7,868 nucleotides of DNA. It comes from Rubrobacter_F sp035642415 (GTDB lineage: Bacteria; Actinomycetota; Rubrobacteria; Rubrobacterales; Rubrobacteraceae). Below, piece after piece: positions 1 through 4,710 of this stretch (the stretch's first letter is position 1; each line of letters starts with the position of its first letter). A model generated the notes under the pieces. That model was given only the letters and a program-made list of their open reading frames with translations, was not told where the DNA came from and did not search any database. The stretch lies in the NCBI GenBank assembly GCA_035642415.1, contig DASQSI010000348.1:1-7868 (forward strand), given 5' to 3'. A program made the translations under genes and the position numbers.

Positions 1-316
1 TGAAGGGATGCTCGGCGGCAGTGCTGCCATATCGATCCATGTAGCGGACCCAGCGCGTCGAAGTGCTTATCTCGCCTATGTCGAGGGCGTCGTTCTCGAT
101 GAAGTAGCGCACGGTCGCTGGGTGCAGGACGATTCCTGCCCCACGGCCCTCCAGCGGAGCCTCAGAGCGTTCGTACACCTCGACGTCGTATCCGATGTCG
201 CGCAGAATCAGCGCAGTGGTCAGTCCGCCCAAGGACCCTCCCATCACCACGACACGCAATCCCGGATAAAGGCGGCCGCGACGTTGCCCCCCGACAAAGT
301 TCTTAAGAACCCCCAC
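1..316 (-). CDS. FAD-dependent monooxygenase, N-terminal part (truncated by window edge)
   Basis: The minus-strand frame gives 105 residues and runs off the left edge, so only the N-terminus is present. Around residues 22-34 it reads VVVMGGSLGGLTTALILRD, the Rossmann GxGxxG-type dinucleotide-binding turn, here GGSLGG. The end of the second strand follows as VEVYERS, and then GRGAGIVLHP, the conserved segment after the first FAD motif in flavin aromatic hydroxylases. The closest type known to me is the 2,6-dihydroxypyridine 3-monooxygenase / PheA-UbiH-like group A flavoprotein monooxygenases, which use NAD(P)H and O2 to hydroxylate a ring. The substrate cannot be read from this part. The start is taken as GTG at 316 because AGGTAGAGG lies 8 nt upstream. 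The frame stays open further upstream but without a better start. A TTGACA lies at 412-417 on this strand but has no good -10 partner. Confidence 0.85.
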   Translation of the reverse strand, partial: MGVLKNFVGGQRRGRLYPGLRVVVMGGSLGGLTTALILRDIGYDVEVYERSEAPLEGRGAGIVLHPATVRYFIENDALDIGEISTSTRWVRYMDRYGSTAAEHPF

Positions 317-498
317 AGTGACAGCCTCTACCTTGGCTTTACCTTTTCCACTTTCCCCATTAGCTACATACGCAGCTTGTGTGTTTAACTGTGCCAGAGG
401 GGTAAGAGAAATGTCAAGTTGTTAGAGGAACACGTTCGGCTCGTTGTCTCATCATAGGCACCTATATGGGTTGAGAGGCCACGCGAAGGACCGTTATG

Positions 499-603
499 CT
501 ACTTCCGGTCGTAGCGGAGGCGAGCAAGCCCGCTCAGCAGCCCCAGAGGAACAGCGATTAGGGCGGCGATGGTGAAAAGCAGCCCAAAGGAGCCACCCAG
601 CAT
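499..603 (-). CDS. possible 34-residue single-helix membrane peptide
   Basis: This minus-strand ORF starts at ATG 603, directly after an in-frame TGA, and ends at TAG 499. It encodes 34 residues: one hydrophobic helix (about residues 5-26, rich in Leu, Ala, Ile and Gly) followed by a basic tail, RLRYDRK. That is the charge pattern of a small inner-membrane protein with its C-terminus inside. The ribosome binding site is poor (GAGAGTGGGCG before ATG). The start codon lies inside repeat copy 1 (CAGCATCGCCC on the other strand), so the gene may be a remnant of a larger membrane protein captured next to the repeat, or a chance ORF. I do not recognise a family. Confidence 0.35.
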   Translation of the reverse strand: MLGGSFGLLFTIAALIAVPLGLLSGLARLRYDRK

Positions 604-653
604 CGCCCACTCTCAAAGCCCCTCAGTTTGCAGGTAAAACGCGAAGCAAAGCT
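596..653 (+). repeat. tRNA-3'-end-derived repeat, copy 1 (5' part degenerate)
   Basis: It begins CCCAGCATCGCCCAC, the 3' half of a tRNA T-stem plus the acceptor strand. After a 26-nt interval comes the tail TTTGCAGGTAAAACGC followed by GAAGCAAAGCTAA. Copies at 2015-2078 and 4754-4821 have the same two blocks with the same spacing to within 1-2 nt. Here the T-loop half (GCTGGTTCGAT) is lost or replaced. The tail can fold as TTTGC/GCAAA. Confidence 0.7.
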
Positions 654-693
654 AACCCGACTTGAATCCCTGCTGGTAGGAGTGGAGTTTGCT

Positions 694-727
694 TTCCGCC
701 GTAGCCCCTTCCCTTAGCGTGGCGGAA
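694..727. repeat. inverted repeat TTCCGCC / GGCGGAA
   Basis: Perfect 7-bp arms (694-700 and 721-727) enclose a 20-nt loop. This is the first of three consecutive hairpins. Confidence 0.5.
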
Positions 728-741
728 TGTATTTAGGGTAC

Positions 742-779
742 TATCTGCTTGACGCAAGGTTACCTGCGCCAAGCAGATA
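742..779. repeat. long inverted repeat related to the repeat tail
   Basis: The arms TATCTGCTTG (742-751) and CAAGCAGATA (770-779) pair perfectly. After one A-C mismatch four more pairs (CGCA/TGCG) follow, giving 14 bp around a short loop. There is no T-run after it, so it is not an ordinary intrinsic terminator. Read on the minus strand, the left arm plus loop starts GCAGGTAA and ends with GTCAAGCAGA, resembling the tail of the tRNA-derived repeats (GCAGGTAA, then CGCCAAGCAAAG). The hairpin may therefore be two tails facing each other. Confidence 0.65.
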
Positions 780-801
780 ATATCCGTTGTTTCTCCTCCT
801 T

Positions 802-831
802 CCCTAGCGGGGTATCGGCTCACCGCTAGGG
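802..831 (+). terminator. hairpin CCCTAGCGG / CCGCTAGGG, terminator-like
   Basis: Perfect 9-bp GC-rich arms with a 12-nt loop are followed on the plus strand by TTTGCTATAT. The stem is strong but the T-tract is short, and no plus-strand gene lies directly upstream. It could be a weak terminator or a structural element of the hairpin cluster. Confidence 0.35.
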
Positions 832-1000
832 TTTGCTATATGCGCGCAACGCCGCAAGGGTCCTTGGTGTCTTGTCTACTAGGAGTCTTCCCCGTAGAAG
901 TAATAGGGACCTGCTCCGTTGCCTTGCATGCTCTCAGAAACTTAGTAGGTCCTGAGGTCGTAACCGAAGGCAGAACTTGTCAACGAAGGAGGGAGACTGC

Positions 1001-1078
1001 TTGAAAGAGAAAGAACTCCTCGGGCTAGTCATCTTGTTCACTATAGTAGCTGTAGTGATCTATATATCTTTTTCTTAG
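1001..1078 (+). CDS. 25-residue single-pass membrane protein
   Basis: The start is TTG at 1001, placed by a near-perfect Shine-Dalgarno AAGGAGGG with a 7-nt spacer. The product opens with the charged head MKEKE, then one unbroken hydrophobic helix (about residues 6-23: leucine-glycine-valine, then an Ile/Val-rich run) and a short SFS tail before TAG. This is the build of bacterial small membrane proteins that bind and tune larger membrane complexes. No larger partner gene is adjacent: the plus-strand neighbourhood is empty and the next minus-strand item is a decayed GNAT-like fragment whose last 4 nt overlap this gene's end. I do not recognise the family. The ribosome binding site and clean helix argue that it is translated; its size and TTG start leave doubt. 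Confidence 0.55.
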   Translation: MKEKELLGLVILFTIVAVVIYISFS

Positions 1079-1230
1079 CCTCGTAGCATCCAAAGCCCTG
1101 CGGGTACTTCGTGGCCTCTCTTGCTGAGATGATAGGTTGTGCGCTGGCTACACCGATCAATAAAGCGCTGCAGGGCGGCAACGTCGTCGGGCTGACCTAG
1201 CCGAAAAGAGAGCTTGGATCGCTGGATAAG
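1075..1230 (-). pseudogene. GNAT-like acetyltransferase fragment
   Basis: An open minus-strand frame of 51 codons lies between an in-frame TAG (1231-1233) and TAA (1075). It has no ATG, GTG or TTG near its beginning. Its middle reads LGQPDDVAALQRFIDRCSQR followed by TTYH. This matches the common opening of GNAT acetyltransferases, where a PxDxxAL stretch is followed by a helix and an S-x-R-T-x-Y turn. After TTYH the resemblance stops (LSKRGHEVPAG), and the acetyl-CoA-binding R/QxxGxG/A motif is absent. It is therefore read as a remnant that has lost its start and its catalytic half. The family call rests on about 27 residues and is tentative. Confidence 0.4.
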
Positions 1231-1531
1231 CTAAGCGTTACCTCGTTTTCGTGCTCGCTATCATATGCCTGCGGTGTCGCGATAGCGAGTAGTACCCGCG
1301 ACCAACGTCGCAAAAACAAGCTTCCTGCCACTTATCGGAGAGAGGTTGGGCCTAGTAAGATGCGAGTTCCCGCCAAGATTCGTCTAAAAGCAGAACCAGG
1401 TAAGGGTGTTCGCACAATGGGATTCTCGCCGCCCCTTGGTACTTCAACTGCCTAGTAGGTAGGTCTTCTCGGAAACTGCGGGTTGCTGGAAGCAACTCCC
1501 TTGGTCTGCTTCTGTCTCCATGACGCGACCG
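1231..1531. other. intergenic stretch, no supported gene
   Basis: It holds an inverted repeat CTCGCTATC (1254-1262) / GATAGCGAG (1281-1289) with an 18-nt loop, and a small hairpin GGGTTGCT/AGCAACTCCC at 1481-1500. On the minus strand the frame of the 68-residue gene stays open for about 56 codons past its TAG (down to about 1360), with no start or recognisable domain. Confidence 0.4.
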
Positions 1532-1738
1532 CTAGGGTATCATTGGCGGTGCTGTAATGGCACCAACAACCACCAATATCACGCCTAAGCCCACTAGAAC
1601 CAAGCCAGGTAAGGTCGCTGCAAGGGTAAGATTGAACCGGCCTGACTTGCGTAGAAGCTGTATGACGGTGAGGACCACACCTACAAGGGTAACAACCCCT
1701 CCAATAATGCTCGCAAGTTCACTGGGATGTATAAGCAT
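1532..1738 (-). CDS. 68-residue two-helix membrane protein, unknown function
   Basis: The ATG at 1738 is preceded by GGAGGAG, 3-4 nt away, and by a TATAAT box 27 nt further upstream, so a short-leader transcript is expected. The product has two hydrophobic segments, about residues 8-29 (IIGGVVTLVGVVLTVIQLL) and 40-62 (LVLVGLGVILVVVGAI). They are joined by a basic loop, RKSGRFNLT, which by the positive-inside rule should be cytoplasmic. The ends are short and polar (MLIHPSELAS at the N-terminus, APPMIP at the C-terminus). No family is recognised. Its neighbours are repeats and remnants, so the context gives no function. The signals at its start make it more credible than most short ORFs here. 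Confidence 0.7.
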   Translation of the reverse strand: MLIHPSELASIIGGVVTLVGVVLTVIQLLRKSGRFNLTLAATLPGLVLVGLGVILVVVGAITAPPMIP

Positions 1739-1764
1739 CTCTCCTCCAGCGCCTCGGTAGGTAA

Positions 1765-1770
1765 ATTATA
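1765..1770 (-). promoter_or_regulatory. TATAAT -10 box for the 68-residue membrane protein
   Basis: A perfect TATAAT on the minus strand would place the transcription start about 20 nt before the ATG at 1738. No good -35 exists at 17 nt (AAGGCA; TTAAGG at 19 nt is weak). Confidence 0.55.
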
Positions 1771-1810
1771 TCTCACTATTACTTCCCTGCCTTAACAGGC
1801 CAAGGTAGCC

Positions 1811-1880
1811 TGCGCCTAGAGCTAGAGGACTGCCCCGCTTGCCTCTAGTTGTGTGCAGGTTCAAGTCCCGAGCGCACTCT
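1811..1880 (+). pseudogene. tRNA-like pseudogene or tRNA-derived fragment
   Basis: The strand carries GGTTCAAGTCC (1858-1868), the T-loop signature of a tRNA. It is enclosed by a 5-bp acceptor-like stem (TGCGC 1811-1815 with GCGCA 1872-1876). Inside lies a perfect 7-bp stem, CTAGAGG (1822-1828) with CCTCTAG (1842-1848), with a 13-nt loop. The T-stem pairs only 3 of 5 positions, no D-arm is visible and the second loop is too long for an anticodon loop. The total length between acceptor-like arms is close to that of a tRNA. It is read as a decayed tRNA-derived sequence, not a working tRNA. Confidence 0.35.
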
Positions 1881-1945
1881 GTGTGTAGCAACCCAGACGA
1901 ATATCGTGGACACTCGAGAAAGGGAATATACAAATAATATGCTTA

Positions 1946-1964
1946 TTTGCAGGTATTTTGCAAA
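1946..1964. repeat. isolated repeat-tail hairpin TTTGCA / TGCAAA
   Basis: TTTGCAGGTATTTTGCAAA folds with a perfect 6-bp stem and a 7-nt loop. It shares TTTGCAGGTA with the tails of the tRNA-derived repeats but is not preceded by a T-arm at their spacing. Confidence 0.45.
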
Positions 1965-1979
1965 CTCCAGAAACCTGCA

Positions 1980-2078
1980 GGAGACTATCTCCCTGACTCC
2001 ACACAGCAAAGGTCGCTGGTTCGATCCCAGCATCTCCCACTCTGAAAACCCTTGATTCGCAGGTAAAATATAGAGCAA
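1980..2078 (+). repeat. tRNA-3'-end-derived repeat, copy 2
   Basis: The order is a small hairpin GGAGA-CTA-TCTCC (1980-1992), CTCCACACAGCAAAGGTC, then a perfect tRNA T-arm (stem GCTGG 2015-2019 / CCAGC 2027-2031, loop TTCGATC). An acceptor-like strand ATCTCCC and discriminator A follow. After 25 nt comes the tail TTCGCAGGTAAAATATAGAG. No complementary GGGAGAT acceptor 5' strand or D-arm lies upstream, so this is a 3' fragment and not a tRNA gene. Copy 3 matches it over nearly the whole length. Confidence 0.8.
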
Positions 2079-2127
2079 ATAATAAAGGCCCCAGGATGCT
2101 TATCGGTGACTTGCGCAGCAACCTAAC

Positions 2128-2141
2128 GAGAAGTACTTCTC
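2128..2141. promoter_or_regulatory. perfect palindrome GAGAAGTACTTCTC
   Basis: This 14-bp perfect dyad lies about 190 bp upstream of the SGNH gene's -10 box. Its half-site GAGAA recurs in the dyad at 2225-2240. It could be an operator; no known regulator motif is recognised. Confidence 0.3.
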
Positions 2142-2224
2142 AGACGAGTACCTTTCGCAGTAGTTAGCCTGGTGTGCAAGTTTCTCTTGAAGAGTTGAGC
2201 AAATAGAAGACCTCATTAGCTAGC

Positions 2225-2240
2225 GAGAATGCACATTCTC
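2225..2240. promoter_or_regulatory. dyad GAGAATG-CA-CATTCTC
   Basis: The 7-bp arms with a 2-nt centre are extended on the outside by AGCT on both sides at unequal spacing. It uses the same GAGAA half-site as the palindrome at 2128 but with a 6-nt instead of 4-nt centre. There is no T-run, so a binding site or small structure is likelier than a terminator. Confidence 0.3.
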
Positions 2241-2325
2241 ACAAGCTATCCGTCCAGCACCAGGGCATGAGAAGAGGGCCACGGCTGACCTGGTTGCAGT
2301 AAAGGTTAGTTGCAGGCCTGATTAG

Positions 2326-2331
2326 TATACT
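2326..2331 (+). promoter_or_regulatory. TATACT -10 box, probably driving a leaderless transcript
   Basis: TATACT ends 6 nt before the ATG at 2338, so transcription should start at or next to the A of that ATG. No Shine-Dalgarno is present. The -35 region (AGGTTA at 17 nt) is weak. Confidence 0.5.
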
Positions 2332-2337
2332 TTGTCT

Positions 2338-3186
2338 ATGATGTGGATTCGACGTCACCGCCGGATGGGACTTTTCGTCTTCATACTACTAGCAATGCTG
2401 GCATTGGGTGCTATCGGAGCATTTCTCTACTCCACAAATACTTCTCTTTTGAAAACCAACGAGCAGGCCTCAAAAGAGACCCCTACCAAGGAGACTACCA
2501 CCATTACCACAACCGCAACCACTCAGCCCGAGAGTACTACCGTGACAGCTGCGGTCCCAGAGAAGACGACTCCCGCTACGACCGCGCCCCACGCGGGCTG
2601 GGTTAGCGCCATAGGTGACTCGGTGATGCTGGGCGCCGTCGAGGCCCTTCAGCAGAAGATGCCTAACCTCGGTTTGCTCAATGCACAGGGTAGCCGTCAG
2701 CCCGCAGCCGCTATAGATATCATGCGGCAATGGCGAACTGCTGGCTACCTAGGAGACGCTGTGGTCATCGACATCGGCAACAACGGCCCCTTCACCTCCG
2801 AGCAGTTCGACGAGATGATGCAAGTGCTTGCTGGAGTCCCCAAGGTCTTGATAGTGACTCTAACGGTTCCACCTGGTGTAGAGAATCCGGTTGCAGCGTC
2901 GAACAACACCGTACTAATCGAGGGAGCACAGCGGTACCCGAACGCTGTGCTCGCCGACTGGCATGGTGCGAGCGCCAACCACCCCGAATACTTTTCGGGA
3001 GACAGTACACACTTATCGCTCCAAGGAGCACAGGCCTACGCCGACCTGATCGCTTCGCGCCTCGGTCGCTCGGAGGGCTCGGGGGCACCACCCGGCCCCC
3101 AAGAGACAATCTCCTGGGGAGAAGGCGGCTTCTTCGGCAAGTGTGTCGGTCCTCGTTCTTGGTGTGTTATTACCACAACGCCTTAA
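2338..3186 (+). CDS. membrane-anchored SGNH-hydrolase-like protein (OatA C-terminal type)
   Basis: The start is taken as ATG 2338, giving 282 residues, because the TATACT box sits 6 nt upstream (leaderless). A TTG at 2332 would overlap the expected start site. Residues 1-9 are basic, 10-31 form one membrane helix, and 44-84 form a Thr/Pro/Glu-rich linker. An SGNH domain follows. Block I is AIGDSVMLGA with Ser95. Block III is DIGNNG, with Gly147 and Asn149 in the usual Gly-x-Asn spacing. Block V is DSTHLS, with Asp222 and His225 completing the triad. This arrangement matches the extracytoplasmic domain found after acyltransferase-3 membrane domains (OatA type), which handles acyl transfer to cell-wall or other sugars. 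Here the acyltransferase-3 part is absent. The tail carries a CVGPRSWC Cys pair (269, 276), possibly a disulfide. The substrate (O-acetyl sugar or other ester) is unknown. Confidence 0.85.
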   Translation: MMWIRRHRRMGLFVFILLAMLALGAIGAFLYSTNTSLLKTNEQASKETPTKETTTITTTATTQPESTTVTAAVPEKTTPATTAPHAGWVSAIGDSVMLGAVEALQQKMPNLGLLNAQGSRQPAAAIDIMRQWRTAGYLGDAVVIDIGNNGPFTSEQFDEMMQVLAGVPKVLIVTLTVPPGVENPVAASNNTVLIEGAQRYPNAVLADWHGASANHPEYFSGDSTHLSLQGAQAYADLIASRLGRSEGSGAPPGPQETISWGEGGFFGKCVGPRSWCVITTTP

Positions 3187-3187
3187 T

Positions 3188-3205
3188 AGAGGCTTTTCGC
3201 CTTCT
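3188..3205. terminator. weak hairpin between convergent genes
   Basis: AGAGGC (3188-3193) and GCCTTCT (3199-3205) pair with one bulged base around TTTTC, immediately after the SGNH stop and before the convergent beta-helix gene. The stem is short and there is no T-run after it on either strand, so a terminator role is uncertain. Confidence 0.2.
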
Positions 3206-3257
3206 GACAGCGGCTTGCAGTGGTATCGACCTAGGTAGCCCGTTGGAAACATCATTC

Positions 3258-4604
3258 TTATAAGCGATTGGGTGATTGGGCCCGACGGTGAGAAAGCCTA
3301 GTCCAAACCCAATGAGAGAGGGCACCCAGGCCGAGTAGCACCACAACCAAACCTACGATAAAGCCGAGCACGGGGATGGCTCTCAAGATCACATACAGGA
3401 CTAGGCCGACCACCAGAGGCAACACTCGCCCGCTGCCCCTGCCCGGCCCGGCACCCTCTAGAACCAGAACCCCGGCAAGGAAACTTACGATGATCTGGGC
3501 CAGGTAGTTTGTGGAGATCAGGAAAATGATAACCAGCGCTACTTCGGCCAGCACCCCCAGGCCGATGAACAGCAAGACCAACCCTCCCAAGGTCAACACT
3601 CCGAAGATCACCGCAAGCAAGATGGTCGTCAGCAGGATGGCGATCCCTAGGGCTAGGAAGCCTACAAAAGCCAACACACCCCAGCCCAAGCTGGCCAGGG
3701 GTCGCTCTAGAACTGTAGTAGCTAGACGACGAATCCAGCCAGGCACGACCCAGACTAAAAGCAACCCCACCAAAAGCAATGCTAGGAAGCTGCGCAAGAT
3801 AGAGAGCAGCACATTCACCACAGGGCTGGTAACTTCCTCTTCTTCTTGGGTGGGGGTGCGTGCGGTGCGGTTCACTTGGCCGCCGATCCGAGCATCGGGG
3901 CTTATCTGTGCCTCCGCACTCGACTCGTAGTTGAGGTCGCCCCCGACCCTGGCCGAGTCCCTCAATGTCAGGCCGGGTTCAACCGTAGGAACTGGTACTT
4001 CTGATGGTGTTGTAGCCACGAAGGGTGGAACCCCCCCGCCCTGTCCATCTACCTGTACATCTACGGTTTTGCCAACCTCCCCGCCCAGTTCAAGAGCGTT
4101 TAGGAACCCTTTGAGATCTCCATCCACGCTTCCTTCCAAAAGCGCTTGGTAGCCTGCGTAGGCCAAGGTCCCCCCAACGGTGCTAGTAGGCTGGTTCTGC
4201 AAGCTGTAGCCCGCGGCGAGGAGGTCGCCATCTATCCGAGCACCGTTGCTTAGCAGTAGGGTCTGACCGGCAATGCGTGCAGCGTGGCCTACCGTGCCCC
4301 CGATCTCCACGGACCTACCTGCAGCCATAACGTCTTGTCTGACGGCACCATTAACCCGAACACTATTCCCAATCGCTATGAGGTCGCCCCTTACCGTACC
4401 GTCTACCACGATCTCGTTTGCACTCACGTATAGGTCATCGTTGATATCTTCGTTTGAGCCGATCACAACCCTGTCGCCGCTGCGGGTCTCCATCGCCTGG
4501 GCGGCAGGGGAAGCTGTGAGCAAACCTAGGGGTAACCCGAGCAAGAGCGCAAGACCAACCAGAACCAGCAGCCTTCGTAAATCAACGCTTTGAAGCTTTC
4601 TCAT
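3258..4604 (-). CDS. exported bactofilin-like beta-helix protein with C-terminal membrane domain
   Basis: The start is ATG 4604 (448 residues), because a clean signal peptide follows: RRLL, a leucine-rich core, and ASPAAQA at about 37. A longer in-frame start at 4682 would put 26 unrelated residues in front. Residues 39-245 form a right-handed beta-helix of the polymer-forming/bactofilin type. Short repeats of the pattern G-x-V-x-G-D-L-x-A-x-G recur, for example VDGTVRGDLIAIGNSVRVNG and DGDLLAAG. A Pro/Val linker (about 190-210) interrupts it and a second short stretch of strands (SARVGGDLNY, DARIGGQV) follows. An acidic spacer leads to about five membrane helices (roughly 260-287, 305-328, 329-350, 352-382, 393-426) and a basic end, LSHRRAQSPNRL. 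Its role is unknown; the architecture suggests an extracytoplasmic scaffold tethered to the membrane. A TTGCTG-18-TATCAT promoter lies upstream. It converges with the SGNH gene. Confidence 0.85.
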   Translation of the reverse strand: MRKLQSVDLRRLLVLVGLALLLGLPLGLLTASPAAQAMETRSGDRVVIGSNEDINDDLYVSANEIVVDGTVRGDLIAIGNSVRVNGAVRQDVMAAGRSVEIGGTVGHAARIAGQTLLLSNGARIDGDLLAAGYSLQNQPTSTVGGTLAYAGYQALLEGSVDGDLKGFLNALELGGEVGKTVDVQVDGQGGGVPPFVATTPSEVPVPTVEPGLTLRDSARVGGDLNYESSAEAQISPDARIGGQVNRTARTPTQEEEEVTSPVVNVLLSILRSFLALLLVGLLLVWVVPGWIRRLATTVLERPLASLGWGVLAFVGFLALGIAILLTTILLAVIFGVLTLGGLVLLFIGLGVLAEVALVIIFLISTNYLAQIIVSFLAGVLVLEGAGPGRGSGRVLPLVVGLVLYVILRAIPVLGFIVGLVVVLLGLGALSHWVWTRLSHRRAQSPNRL

Positions 4605-4634
4605 AGTACTCGCTACCCCTTGTGTGCTGGAGGC

Positions 4635-4664
4635 ATGATACAAGCTGAAAGTGAGGCGCAGCAA
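4635..4664 (-). promoter_or_regulatory. promoter TTGCTG-N18-TATCAT for the beta-helix membrane protein
   Basis: On the minus strand the -35 TTGCTG (4659-4664) and -10 TATCAT (4635-4640) are separated by 18 bp. The expected start near 4628 leaves a leader of about 24 nt that includes AGGGG before the ATG at 4604. Confidence 0.5.
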
Positions 4665-4710
4665 CGAAGCCTGGGAGCACAAGCATAGAGACGGTCTCGT
4701 AGAATGATCA

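Larger units (their letters stand above)
654..1000. other. intergenic stretch with three successive hairpins, no gene seen
   Basis: No convincing ORF lies between repeat copy 1 and the 25-residue ORF at 1001. The first half (694-831) holds three consecutive inverted repeats, listed separately. The second half (832-1000) shows no strong promoter or RNA signature, apart from the AAGGAGGG ribosome binding site at its right end. Confidence 0.5.
1739..2337. other. 600-base gene-free, repeat-rich stretch
   Basis: It contains, in order, the minus promoter at 1765, a tRNA-like pseudogene (1811-1880), a TTTGCA hairpin (1946-1964), repeat copy 2 (1980-2078), dyads at 2128-2141, 2184-2194 and 2225-2240, and the promoter of the SGNH gene. 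Long minus-strand ORFs across 1845-2121 are antisense readings of tRNA-derived sequence, not genes. Confidence 0.6.

Noticed and set aside
8..388. Plus-strand 126-residue ORF
   Set aside because: It is the shadow of the FAD monooxygenase on the other strand, whose Rossmann motif identifies the true frame.
623..823. Minus-strand 66-residue ORF ending in RVLPAN
   Set aside because: It lies across two hairpins and the repeat tail. The LPAN end is simply the antisense of the repeat tail, and no domain is visible.
1360..1531. Readthrough extension of the 68-residue protein (frame open about 56 codons past TAG)
   Set aside because: An open stretch of this length is not improbable by chance. There is no motif, start or frameshift signal, and the 68-residue product is complete by itself.
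1995..2039. Functional tRNA genes at repeat copies 2 and 3
   Set aside because: The T-arm is perfect, but no acceptor 5' strand, D-arm or paired anticodon stem exists upstream in either copy.
1845..2121. Minus-strand ORFs with strings such as AGIEPATFAV and LGSNQRPLL
   Set aside because: They are antisense readings of the tRNA T-arm repeat. Such strings are familiar as spurious hypothetical proteins in many genomes, and the frame covers non-coding repeat sequence.
2097..2168. 23-codon plus-strand ORF starting ATGCTTATC
   Set aside because: It has no ribosome binding site, its composition is Ser/Thr-rich without a pattern, and it runs through the GAGAAGTACTTCTC palindrome.
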